64,000 nt of DNA from Elephas maximus indicus (taxonomy: Eukaryota; Chordata; Mammalia; Proboscidea; Elephantidae): positions 72,866,001 through 72,930,000 of the forward strand of contig NC_064838.1 of NCBI RefSeq assembly GCF_024166365.1. The letters are read 5' to 3'. Every line of letters begins with the position of its first letter. Position 1 is the stretch's first letter. Positions 55,075 to 64,000 of this stretch are shown here, in pieces. The translations under genes were made by a program, and so were the position numbers. Under the pieces are notes generated by a model that made no database searches, was not told the origin of the DNA, and saw only the letters and a program-made list of their open reading frames with translations.

Positions 55075-55399
55075 TGTTTATCAACAGACTCACGAAATTC
55101 CTGAAAAGTTAACAATATGCTCTTGAGAGCCAGTATAAGCCAACTCCAGCAGCACTTTGATCCTACCATGCGAAAACAACAAGGCCTTGTGGAGGACCTT
55201 GAGTTAAAGCTCTTTTCCATTCACTTAACACAGAACAGCACCATACACAATAGCTTCTTCCTGATTCTTGGTTTCTCCTCTTACCTGGCTGAGCCAGGGC
55301 AGTGATGCTGGAAGAGAGTAGTCTTGTCACAAAATTTTTTGATATATATCCTTTTGGAATTTTTTCATGTGTTTGTAGGCATGAGTGTGTGTATGTGTC

Positions 55400-55571
55400 C
55401 AACCAAAAACCAAACCAAACTCGTTGCCGTCAAGTCGATTCTGACTCCTAGCAATCCTATATGACAAAGCAGAACTGCCTCATAGGGTTTCCAAGGAGTG
55501 TCTGGTGGATTCGAACAGCCAACCTTTTGGTTAGCACCTGTTGCTCTTAACCATTAGGCCACCAGGGCTTC
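55400..55571 (-). mobile_element. AfroSINE (short form)
   Basis: Reverse copy with CCAAAAACCAAACCAAACTC start and CTCTTAACCATTAGGCCACC. TGTATGTGTC flanks it at 55390-55399 and 55572-55581. Confidence 0.95.
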
Positions 55572-55581
55572 TGTATGTGTC

Positions 55582-55925
55582 TAAGTGTACATATATGTAT
55601 GACTGTGTAATAAATGATATGAGACATCAAGAATTTTTGAACAATTGAAGATACTGGAAAAGAATCAGACTAAGCTTGGTGCAAACCAATCTAAATGGAC
55701 TGTATTAGTGTTGCACACTTTGTGGTTTTTAGGGTTTGATGACTTAAGTGCCCCGGAGTTAGCCTATTGCATGATTATCTCTACAGATAATAGGTGAGGC
55801 TGCAATTAAAGATCTGGGACTTACATCCTTGTGTGCTGTGCTAGCGTTACAGTAGAGTTTAAGTTTCTGCATGCAGCATTACTGGATCCAACTTTAGGTT
55901 TATTCATTTATTTAGTTAGTCAGTA
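55582..55925. other. No recognised feature
   Basis: Unassigned sequence. Confidence 0.4.
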
Positions 55926-55929
55926 ACTT

Positions 55930-57000
55930 GCCCTCCAAAAATGTTTCACTGTTTACCTTCTCATCAACAATACATGAAAGTCCCTCTTTTTTTACATCTA
56001 CAGCAATACTCGGTAATATTATTCTTCTTATCATTGTTTTTAAAACCTTTGCCAAACTTGGCAAGTGAAAAATATTGTTAGATATGCATTCTTTAATTAT
56101 GAGGGAGGTTGAAAATCATTTCCTATCTTTGTTGGTGATTTGTATTTCTTTTTTTTGAAAAGTGCTTGTTCATACTCTTTTATATTGGGTTGTTTATCTC
56201 TTTATTGATTTGAAAGAGCTCTGTACACTTCTGGAATATTAAGATCTTGTCTATTATATACAGCAAACCCTCCCCCTCTAGTTGGTATTTGCATTTTAAT
56301 TTTGTTTTGTTGTTGGTTGTTGTCATTTGCTATACAGGAATTTCCATTTATGGAGTTAAATATATGAATATTTTCTATTACAGTTTTTCTGCTTTTGACT
56401 CGAATTATAAAAATATTCTATGTTTTCTTGTATTATTCTTTAATCTTTTAACTTGTCTTTTTTTAATGCACCTATTTATTTTTAACAATGTGTGAAGTAG
56501 AGATTTAATTTTATTTTTTCCTAAAATACAACTAATTATCCTAAGACTATGCTTTTATTTTAATAATCCAGACTTTCCCTATTTCTTTGAGACTTTTATA
56601 ATATGATAAAACAGAAACAAACAAACAAAAAAACCTATTGCTGTCAAGTGGATTCTGACTCATAGCGACTGTATAAGACCAAGTAAAATTGCCCCATAGA
56701 GTTTCTAAGGAGTGCCTGGTGAATTCAAACCGCCAACCTATTGGTTTGCAACTATAGTTCCTAACCACTATACCACCAGGGTTTCCTATAATATGCTAAG
56801 TTCATGTAAATAGGTAAAGATATAGACTTGTTATTCTGTTCTATTAATCTGTCTTTTTATCCCTTCACTAGTATCATAGCCCCATAATTAGAGACTTTTT
56901 ATGACACAATTCATCACCCACTACCTTTGTTTGTCTTATTTCTTCTTGCTATTCTCATTTGTTTACTCACCAAAGTAGCTTTAGATTCACTTAGTCAACT
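55930..57000 (-). mobile_element. Old L1 fragment, split by a SINE
   Basis: Reverse-strand L1 wording (CCTTCTCATCAACAATACATG, TTGGTGATTTGTATTTC, TGTTCTATTAATCTGTC) resembles 3900-4800 of the L1 at 2695-7350. Strongly diverged, no frame. Confidence 0.6.
56610..56786 (-). mobile_element. AfroSINE (short form)
   Basis: Reverse copy with CTGTCAAGTGGATTCTGACTC and CTAACCACTATACCACCAGG. TATAATATGATAA and TATAATATGCTAA flank it. Inserted in the old L1. Confidence 0.95.
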
Positions 57001-57009
57001 GCTTTTGAA

Positions 57010-58240
57010 AATATGTAAATGTATTCAGACCCTGCAGTATGGGGCTGGTATAGGAATATACAAACAGACTAATTGAATAGAATAGGAAGTCTAGAACTGG
57101 GCCTGAGTTATATATGGGAACTTGGTATGTGGGGAGGGGAACATTTCAAATCAGTGGGAAAAGGATGGGTTATTCAATAAGCAATCTTAAAAGAATCAGT
57201 TATACATTTGGAAGAAAATATAAGTTAGCTCTCAACCTCACACCATAATAACCTTACACAAGTGAATTAAGTGCATGAGAAGAAAATATAGAATGATGCA
57301 TTTATGGTTATGGGTTGAGAAGGAATTTCTCAGTATGATGCAAATCAGAGGGACTAAAAGGAAAATTTGACAGATTCTCTACATAAAGTTAAAAGCTTTG
57401 TCATAACAACTACAACCAAAAAAAAAGAGAGAAAAACAGATGAAGTGAAAATAGCTGCAATATACTTAATAGGCAAAGGGAAGATATATTATGGAGTTCC
57501 AAAAAATTAATTTAAAAAAAAACACAATTTTAAAATCATCAAAGGATATAAATAGTTGAATCATGAAAGAAGAAACACAAAATGGCCACAAAAACTATGA
57601 AAAGAAGCTCCATTCTCCTAGTGATCAAGAAAATGGGCAACTAAACACCAACAGGAAGAAGCATTTGCTTAAGAGATGGGCAAAATTTTAAAAAGATTGA
57701 TAGCACCCAGTGTTGAAAAAAGTATGAGAAAACAGTCTTTCTTGAGGAAATGTAAATAGGCACAAGATTTTTGGAGACTAACTTGATGGCATCGATCAAA
57801 TTGTTAACCGTATACATCCTATGACCCAGCAATAGCACTCTTAGGAATTGATTCTCCAGAAATGCTAGTGTAAATGTGTAAAGATATATGTATAACAATG
57901 TTTATTTTAGCAAAGTCACTGGGAACAACACAAATACCCATTAATAGGGAGATGGATAAATGGATGATGGGGCAACCCTCCTTCAAATATTTGCCCTGGT
58001 TAAGAGGAATGGATAGTTGCATATTAATAGCCTGGAAAGATGTCTAAGACATACTGATAAGTGAGAAAAATTGCAGCACACAATGAGAAAAACGATCCAT
58101 TTATGTTAAAAAAAGCAAAAGATGTGTGTGTGTGTAAGAGTATAATCCTAACTATAAAGAGTGATTATTTCTGAAGGAAATATTTTATGACACATTTGTG
58201 GTTTTTTTTTTTATATAATGAGCTTTTGAAATTAAATATT
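57010..58240 (+). mobile_element. Old L1, ORF2 end and 3' part
   Basis: GGGGCTGGTATAGGAATATAC, ACCCAGCAATAGCACTCTTAGG and CATTAATAGGGAGATGGATAAATGG are L1 ORF2-end words in order on the plus strand. No frame survives. It lies tail-away from the minus-strand fragment at 55930-57000. Confidence 0.75.
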
Positions 58241-58488
58241 CTCTTAAAAGACTAATTTGGCAAGTTCTGATGAAAATGTTAATAATTTGGGACTAATACT
58301 ATATTTCTAGATTGGTTTGAGAATAATTGACATCTTTTCAATATTGACTTCTAAACTACAAATATAAAATGTCTCTCCATTTATTCAAGTCTTCTTTGTC
58401 TCTCGACACAGTTTGAAATATTCCTTATGCTTGTCCTTTTTAAATTGGCTGCTTGGTAATACATAGTTCTCTTTGCCATGGCAAATAG

Positions 58489-58653
58489 GGAAACACCGGT
58501 GGCGTAGTGGCAAGTGCTACACAGCTGCTAAGCAAAGGGTCGTCAGTTTGAATCTGCCAGGCACTCCATGGAAACTCTATGGGGCAGTTCTGCTCTGTCC
58601 TATAGGTCACTATGAGTTGGAATCAATTTGACGGCAACGGGTTTTTTTTCCCC
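58489..58653 (+). mobile_element. AfroSINE (short form)
   Basis: CACCGGTGGCGTAGTGGCAAG head, GTCAGTTTGAATCTGCCAGG and GAGTTGGAATCAATTTGACGG. ATGGCAAATAG and ATGGTAAGTAG flank it. Confidence 0.95.
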
Positions 58654-59455
58654 CTATGGTAAGTAGAATTTTTTTCCCCATGATATTTTCAAATTGGTTA
58701 TTGATATGATATATAAAAGTATGTAAAAGCAATTTTCATACCCAAAGAAATAAATGCAGGAAGGATAAAGGCTGGAGAGGCGTAAGAAAGTTAGATGCAG
58801 GCGAGTGTTTTTGAGTGGCAGTTCTGGCCCTGTCCCCTCCTAAGGTTGAAACCCGGAAAAGAGGAAGTAGGGACTCAGGTTCTGGGGTCTGAAGGAAGCC
58901 CTACTTCTTACCAGAAGTTCTGAGAGGAAGGGAAATTTCCAAGCGTTCCATGTCAACATGGAATCACCACCTGGGATAGAAATGGTGGCAGGGTAGGTCT
59001 AAAAGACAGAGGGCCCTGGTGGGTTTAACAGATGACAGCTGAAAGGGCTGCCTAAAGAGCTCGCCTGGGCAGTTCTGGAGGCAGGGGCCTGCATTATAGG
59101 GCCAAAGTCACAGACAGACCCCCAAGGGATCTGCCATAGCTGGGATGAGGGCCACGACTCCCAGGGACCCCTAGGCACAGGTCAGGCCAAGAGACAGACC
59201 ATGGATTTCACTAGATGTAATCTTAGGCCACTGAGGAAGGAGGCCATCACCAAAGACCAAGCAGGACAAAGCTGCACAGTAAAGGCCAGCATTGAGTCAC
59301 ACAAACCATAGATAAGATGCCCCATCTCAGAGGCCATGAGATCATCTGAGCTTCTTAAGCCCAGAAGAAACCCAGGGGAATGGTAAGGTCAACCCTGAAA
59401 GATGCAAGATTGTTTCACATTTTAATATCTCTGAAATGGGGGTGTGAGTTATGAT
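58654..59455. other. No recognised feature
   Basis: GC-richer than its surroundings, without a supported exon, RNA gene or repeat family. It ends at the third ERVL pol fragment. Confidence 0.4.
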
Positions 59456-59459
59456 CGAT

Positions 59460-60560
59460 GGCCCCTTAAAATTTGATCATGGGCCCACTCCAGCAGGTCT
59501 TTCACTCTGAAGTGTTTATCTTGATCAGATATTCTATTGTGTGGGATCTCATGCCTGTGGACAACTTCTCCATAAGCCACTGAATAATGAATGGTACTGC
59601 ATGAGGCTCTGCCAGCATGAAAGAAAAACTCAAAGCCGGAATAGGTTGTCTATTGCTGTGAAAACAATTTGGCATCAAGTGATCAATTGATCTCCTCAAA
59701 GATTAGTGCCATATCAGGGGCTCAGTTTTGGTCTCTGTTGCTGGCAGAATGGACATTCAGAGGGGACAATAGTTATATCAGGTTTGTTAAATGGAAGCTC
59801 ATGCAGTTGGATCTATGTGTAACATCCCTCTCTGTCACCATGGTCACTCCATTCACGGATCCATTCAATAATACATCATGCCAGTTCTGGAGGGTTAATG
59901 TTGGAGGCTGGTTAATGTCAACTAGCCAGGAATTTGGTCTACTTGGTTGTTCAATGCCTTTTCTGTGATGAATGCTTTCTGGTGGACATTAACATGTGAT
60001 ACAAAAATCTTCACACTTCATGCCTACTTCCATAGCTCCATCTGCCTGCCTCTACCCCATACCACCTTGTCCCCAATCTTCCAGTCATTTTCCTTCTAGG
60101 CCCATAGCCAGTCTACCAAGTTATTGGCCACTGCCCATGAGTACACATATTTTGTCATATTGGACCACTTCTCTTTCCACACAAAGTGAAAGACCAGGTG
60201 CACTACTTGCAGCTCCCCCCATTGGGAAGATTTCCCCTCCCCACTTTCTTTCAAGGCCAACCCTGCGTTTGGTTGTAATGTAGTAGCTGTCCATTTTAGG
60301 CTTGAACCCACACACTGAGCCAATTCAAATGTAAACCAAGCTAAGGCTTCTTCCTCTTTCTTCAGCTGCTCTTATGAAATCCCACATATGGCCATAGTTG
60401 TGAGCTGAGGGAGCAGTGCTGGTACAACCACGTGGATGACATGGGGTATCTGAACTATCTGCTTATGCAGTTAACTTGTGCCCTCTGGTCCTGCTTGAGC
60501 TCAGTCCCAGATGTACCATTTCCATCTTAAAATGAACTGCTGCTGGGCTCACCCAAATTT
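59460..60560 (-). pseudogene. ERVL-like pol fragment: RNase H to integrase
   Basis: The minus-strand frame 60323-60096 carries CVGSSLKWTATTLQ, KSSQWGELQVVHLVFHFVWK and YSWAVANNLVDWLW, the RNase H end seen also at 22530-22800. Integrase zinc-region and core words (CYGEVVHRHEIPHN-like, then SDQDKHF) follow toward 59460 in broken frames. It is more diverged than the two copies at 22-34 kb. No LTR is recognised next to it. Confidence 0.7.
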
Positions 60561-61015
60561 CTCACTTGGCAGAGCCAACAATTTCCTATGGGAAAGTTAA
60601 TTCCAATGTCAAAATTAGAACTTCAGCCAGTGGGAACTAGATTTTCTCCTTCCTTGTATCCTGCAACAATTATAGCATTTAGAAGGATGTCCTAGGGCCA
60701 CAAGGTCCCAGAAAAAGCAGACACAATGGATATGGGGGATGGTTTGGCTGTGAGGTAGGGATTCGTGGTGATGGGGATCTGGGATTTGGGGAGTAACTTC
60801 TGTGGCAAGACAGAGTGGTTCCAAGCAGGAACAGATCTAGAAGCAGAGAAATTCCTAAAGTGAGTGCTTGACTGAAGTGGGAGCATTCATAAATAACGGA
60901 GATGCATATATTAGGTGCTCATGGGATCAAGGCTCCTTGAATACCTCTTTTATTTATCAGAGAAGTGAGATGAAACAGTGAAAGTGGGAACAAATCATCG
61001 ATATTTGGTTATTTA
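60561..61015. other. No recognised feature (possible further ERVL remnant)
   Basis: The minus-strand frame has a CYNC-type word but too little else to assign. Left open. Confidence 0.3.
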
Positions 61016-61020
61016 ATGAA

Positions 61021-61138
61021 TTAAAAAAAAAAAAAAACAGTGCCATCGAGTCAATTCCAACTCATAGCAACCCTATAGGACAGAGTAGAACTGCCCCATA
61101 GAATTTCCAAGGAGCGCCTGGTGGATTCGAACTGCATA
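61021..61138 (-). mobile_element. AfroSINE, truncated at the tRNA-like end
   Basis: An A-run, CATCGAGTCAATTCCAACTC and GCGCCTGGTGGATTCGAACTGC are present; the sequence stops before the A-box region. Confidence 0.9.
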
Positions 61139-61144
61139 GGGTTA

Positions 61145-61590
61145 TAACTAAATTCTTTGCTACTCCTCCCAATGAGAAATATTCCTTACCTTTGAATTTT
61201 TTTTTTTTTTTTTTTGAATATAGGCTGGCTCTATGTCTTATTTTGACCAAAAGAATATAGTAGAAATACCACTGTTCTGCAACTTTCAAGGCTAAACCTT
61301 AAGACCACCATGCTGAGAGGGAGCTCAAATGCCTGGAGAGAGGCCATGTTGAGAGCACTGAAGCGTCAGAGGTGTGCATAGAGCCAGGCTTCCAGGTTAG
61401 CCAGCCACCAGCTGAATGCAGTCGAGTGAATGATCCAGCTGACATCACCTGGAACAAAACACCACCCCACTGATTCCTGCCTGAATTCCTGACCTACAGA
61501 ATGGTGAGCAAATAAATGGTTGCTGTTTCAACCCACTAGGTTTTAGGGTAGTTTGCTATACATCAATAAATAACTGAAATAACACAGTGT
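61145..61590 (+). mobile_element. MLT1-like LTR (MaLR)
   Basis: GGCTGGCTCTATGTCTTATTTTGACC, AGAGGCCATGTTGAGAGC, CTGAATTCCTGACCTACAGAATGGTGAGCAAATAAATGG and AATAACTGAAATAACACA fit an MLT1 LTR to its end. Confidence 0.7.
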
Positions 61591-61599
61591 TTAGAAATA

Positions 61600-62165
61600 G
61601 AGGGCCTTAAAGAAATTGCAATGTCAACGATGACTCATAAACCCCCTTAGATAAATTAGAAATGAAATCAGCAGTCCGAGTGGGAAGGAGGATAGAGGGA
61701 ATTCAGAGATGGACAATGACTCAGCAAAACTGTCTCTTAAAAGGAAAGTTATCTCCTATTCAGTTTCCCGAGGCTCTCTGTCAGAAAGGAGCTACCAGCT
61801 TTATTATTAGAGCAGTTCACATGATTAAGCTGTTTCTATATTCCTCCTCCTCAACCACACCTCTCTCTCCTCCTCCACTACCAGCAATAAAAATTCCTTA
61901 AGTTTATTTTGCAAGTAGCAACATATGTACATAAGATCATCCAAATAAGAGGACGATTTCCAAAAAAAAAAAACTGAAAAAAATCCATGTTTTAGAGTTT
62001 TTAAATGGCTTTCTTGATCTTGATGAAAAAGTAAAGCTAGCAAAGCTCAAGAGCAGCTCTTTCTAGAGAGAACTCCCTAGAACTTTCTCCCACAATTCCA
62101 CTTGTCAATGACAGAGAAGCCAGGATTAGAAGGTCGGTATGGGTTCTGACAAGGGGGAAACTGAT
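61600..62165. other. No recognised feature
   Basis: Unassigned sequence with an A-run near 61962. Confidence 0.4.
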
Positions 62166-62169
62166 CTCT

Positions 62170-62260
62170 ATTCCAGGTTGCCTCACTAACATTTGTGATT
62201 TTGAGCAGGCCATTTAGCCTCTCTGCATCTCAGATACTTCATCTTTAAAATGGAATGTAA
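62170..62260 (+). mobile_element. MIR fragment
   Basis: ATTTTGAGCAGGCCATTTAGCC, CTGCATCTCAGATACTTCATC and TTAAAATGGAATG follow MIR. Confidence 0.65.
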
Positions 62261-62299
62261 TTCACTGAACAAATGTTTATTCAGTTCCTACTCTGTGCC

Positions 62300-62466
62300 A
62301 CGGTGGCGTAGTGGTTAAGAGCTACCAATGATAACCAAAAGGTTTGGCAGTTTGAATCTACCAGGTGCTTCCTTGGAAACCCTGTGGGGCAGTTCTATCC
62401 TGTCCTATAGGGTCACTATGAGTTGGAATCGACTCGACGGCAATGGGTTTGGTTTGTTTGTTTTTT
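62300..62466 (+). mobile_element. AfroSINE (short form)
   Basis: CGGTGGCGTAGTGGTTAAG head, CACTATGAGTTGGAATCGAC and a GGTTTGGTTTGTTTG tail. TACTCTGTGCC flanks it at 62289-62299 and 62467-62477. Confidence 0.95.
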
Positions 62467-62616
62467 TACTCTGTGCCCGGCACTGTTCTAAACATCTGAG
62501 ATACATCGGTGAACAAAATAGACAAAAAATACAGAAATCCTGCCCTCTTGGAGCTTATATTCTACTGAAAGAGAGATAAATAAACATAATAAATATGTAA
62601 ATGATATGGGATGATA

Positions 62617-62782
62617 AAAAACGCGCAAATCCAGTGCCATTGAGTCGATTCCGACCCATAGCGACCCTATAGGACAGAATAGAACTGCCCCATAGAGTTT
62701 CCAAGGAGTGCCTGGCGGATTTGAACTGCCAACCCTTTGGTTAGCAGCCATACCACTTAACCACTACACCACCAGGGTTTCC
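62617..62782 (-). mobile_element. AfroSINE (short form)
   Basis: Reverse copy with CATTGAGTCGATTCCGACCC and CTTAACCACTACACCACCAGG. ATGGGATGATA flanks it at 62606-62616 and 62783-62793. Confidence 0.95.
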
Positions 62783-63074
62783 ATGGGATGATAGAAGGTA
62801 ATAAATTCTATGGTAAAAATAGAACAGGGTGAGGAGGGACAATAATAGAGGGGAAGAGAGCAGTTTGCCATTTTAACTAGTACCATACATGTTATTGAGA
62901 AGGTGACATTTGCACAAAGACTTGAAGGAGATGAGGGAGTGAGCCATGAGGCTATCTGACGGGAGAGTTCCAGAGACAGGGAACAATAGGGCAAAGTCCT
63001 GAGGTGGGAGTATGCCTGGTGAGTTTCAGGAACAGCAAGAAGATGATTGTGGCTGGGAAGGAGTGAGTAAGGGA

Positions 63075-63735
63075 GAGACTAGTAAGAAATCAGCTTTGTG
63101 ACCATTACTGAACATTTTGATCAAAGAGTCTATAGAAGAATTCTGATCAAAAGGGAGAAAATGCAGGACATAATTTCAAATTCTCATGGAATCCAGAATT
63201 TCTGGATCCATGGAGGCTGGATGAACCCCCAAATCTATTGCCCTAAGATAATCTTTAAACCTTAAACCAAAAATATCCCCTGAAATCTTCTTAAAACCTA
63301 ACAGTAATTTAGCTTAACTACTAAAGAATGTCTGCCTAGAGCATTATGCTCTTTTAAGATGGATCTACATGGGATCAAACTGATAATAGCAACTCAAAAG
63401 ATTAGACAGGAATATTAGAAACCAGCGAGTTGATGTTAATGGAGGAGGAACAACTCAATAAAGGAGGGTGAGAATGGCTGCACAACTCGAAGAATGTAAT
63501 CAATGACACTGAATTGTACATGTAGAAACTTGAAGTGGTTTATGTTTTTGCTGTGTATATTCTCAACGACAGCAAAAAAAATTATTTTTCAAAAAGGTTA
63601 TATACACAAAAATATCAACCATTATATAAACCCCACAGGTAATCAGCAATCCTGGGTAACTGTGGTCTACAAAATATACCTCAACCAAAATCCCCGATAT
63701 TAACACAAAAGAAATCAGCTACATGAGGGACTGGG
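63075..63735 (+). other. Unnamed insertion, L1-like tail near 63480-63600
   Basis: Interrupts the ancient repeat. GAATGTAATCAATGACACTG, AATTGTACATGTAGAAAC and GCTGTGTATATTCTCAACGA look like an old LINE 3' tail. The rest is unassigned. Confidence 0.4.
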
Positions 63736-63989
63736 GTAGTAGAGCATCGATCATGTAGAGCCTTTAGCCATTGTAAGGCTTTGGCTTTACCTCTGATTGA
63801 AGTGAGGGTCACTGGATGGTTCTGAGCAGAGGAGTGACATGTTGTCATGTGCCATTTAATAGGATCCCTCTGGTCTCAGAGTTGAGAACAGATTTGCAAT
63901 GGGCAAGGACAGAAGCAGGGAGTCTGCTGCGATAATCCAGGGGAGAAATGATGACCCACACCCTGACATTTTAATTTGCCTATTGTGGG

Positions 63990-64000
63990 GCTCCCTGGTG
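63990..64000 (+). mobile_element. Possible start of another AfroSINE at the window edge
   Basis: The last bases, GGCTCCCTGGTG, match the head of the SINE family; the rest lies outside. Confidence 0.5.

Larger units (their letters stand above)
62265..63963 (+). repeat. Ancient ~1-kb mammalian repeat, split by three insertions
   Basis: Pieces at 62265-62299, 62467-62616, 62783-63070 and about 63735-63963 read on in one order (ACTCTGTGCC / GGCACTGTTCTAAACATC / GAGAAGGTGACATTTGCAC / CATGTAGAGCC, GAGCAGAGGAGTGACATG, GATAATCCAGGGGAGAAATGATG). Two AfroSINEs and a ~660-bp piece separate them. The family name is uncertain. Confidence 0.6.

Noticed and set aside
1-64000. Search for CRISPR arrays, operons, phage or toxin-antitoxin systems
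   Set aside because: The sequence is mammalian; repeats found are SINE, LINE, LTR and simple repeats, and none has the regular spacing or neighbours of a prokaryotic system.

Overview
The window is mammalian nuclear DNA, almost certainly afrotherian and most likely elephant. The main clue is a dense scatter of one tRNA-derived SINE family that I recognise as AfroSINE. Its 5' half carries tRNA A/B-box-like words (TGGTGTAGTGGTTAAG, GGTTCGAATCC). Its 3' half reads CTATGAGTCGGAATCGACTC and ends in a GGTTTGGTTT tail. The copies sit beside RTE-type LINEs, a lineage-typical L1, and class III (ERVL) endogenous retroviruses. The organism assignment is inference from these repeats. I see no prokaryotic gene, CRISPR array, operon or intact protein-coding gene.

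Layout. 1-2.7 kb: RTE and old L1 fragments. 2.7-7.35 kb: L1 on the minus strand with many frame breaks. 7.35-8.3 kb: a solo LTR and a ~205-bp tandem repeat. 8.9-10.35 kb: a hAT-type element split by a SINE, then an RTE 3' end. 10.35-23.55 kb: remains of one minus-strand ERVL (3' LTR, polypurine tract, dUTPase, integrase, RNase H, fused LTR remnant), broken by two L1s lying head to head. The ERVL piece between their 5' ends is inverted. Target-site duplications match only if that piece is flipped back, so an L1-L1 inversion is the best explanation.

23.7-34.7 kb: a RalGDS-like (Ral guanine-nucleotide exchange factor) pseudogene on the plus strand. Exons for the N-terminal REM domain are recognisable, with splice sites and several disabling lesions. 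They are followed by a Pro/Ala/Glu-rich exon blown up into a ~150-bp minisatellite, then by a second ERVL pol fragment. A shorter copy of 'repeat exon + same fused LTR/pol junction' lies in opposite orientation at 21.9-24.1 kb, so the composite unit was duplicated in inverted orientation. The catalytic Ras-GEF exons are not in the window.

34.8-64 kb: gene-free sequence with MIR, MLT1-like LTRs, one solo LTR shared with 7.35 kb, further L1 3' ends, an RTE 5' fragment, about 20 AfroSINEs (many with clear target-site duplications), a third ERVL pol fragment at 59.5-60.6 kb, and simple repeats that create long but meaningless open frames. Most of the window is therefore explained by mobile elements inserted into each other. 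The value of the region lies in the order of those insertions and in the two rearrangements.
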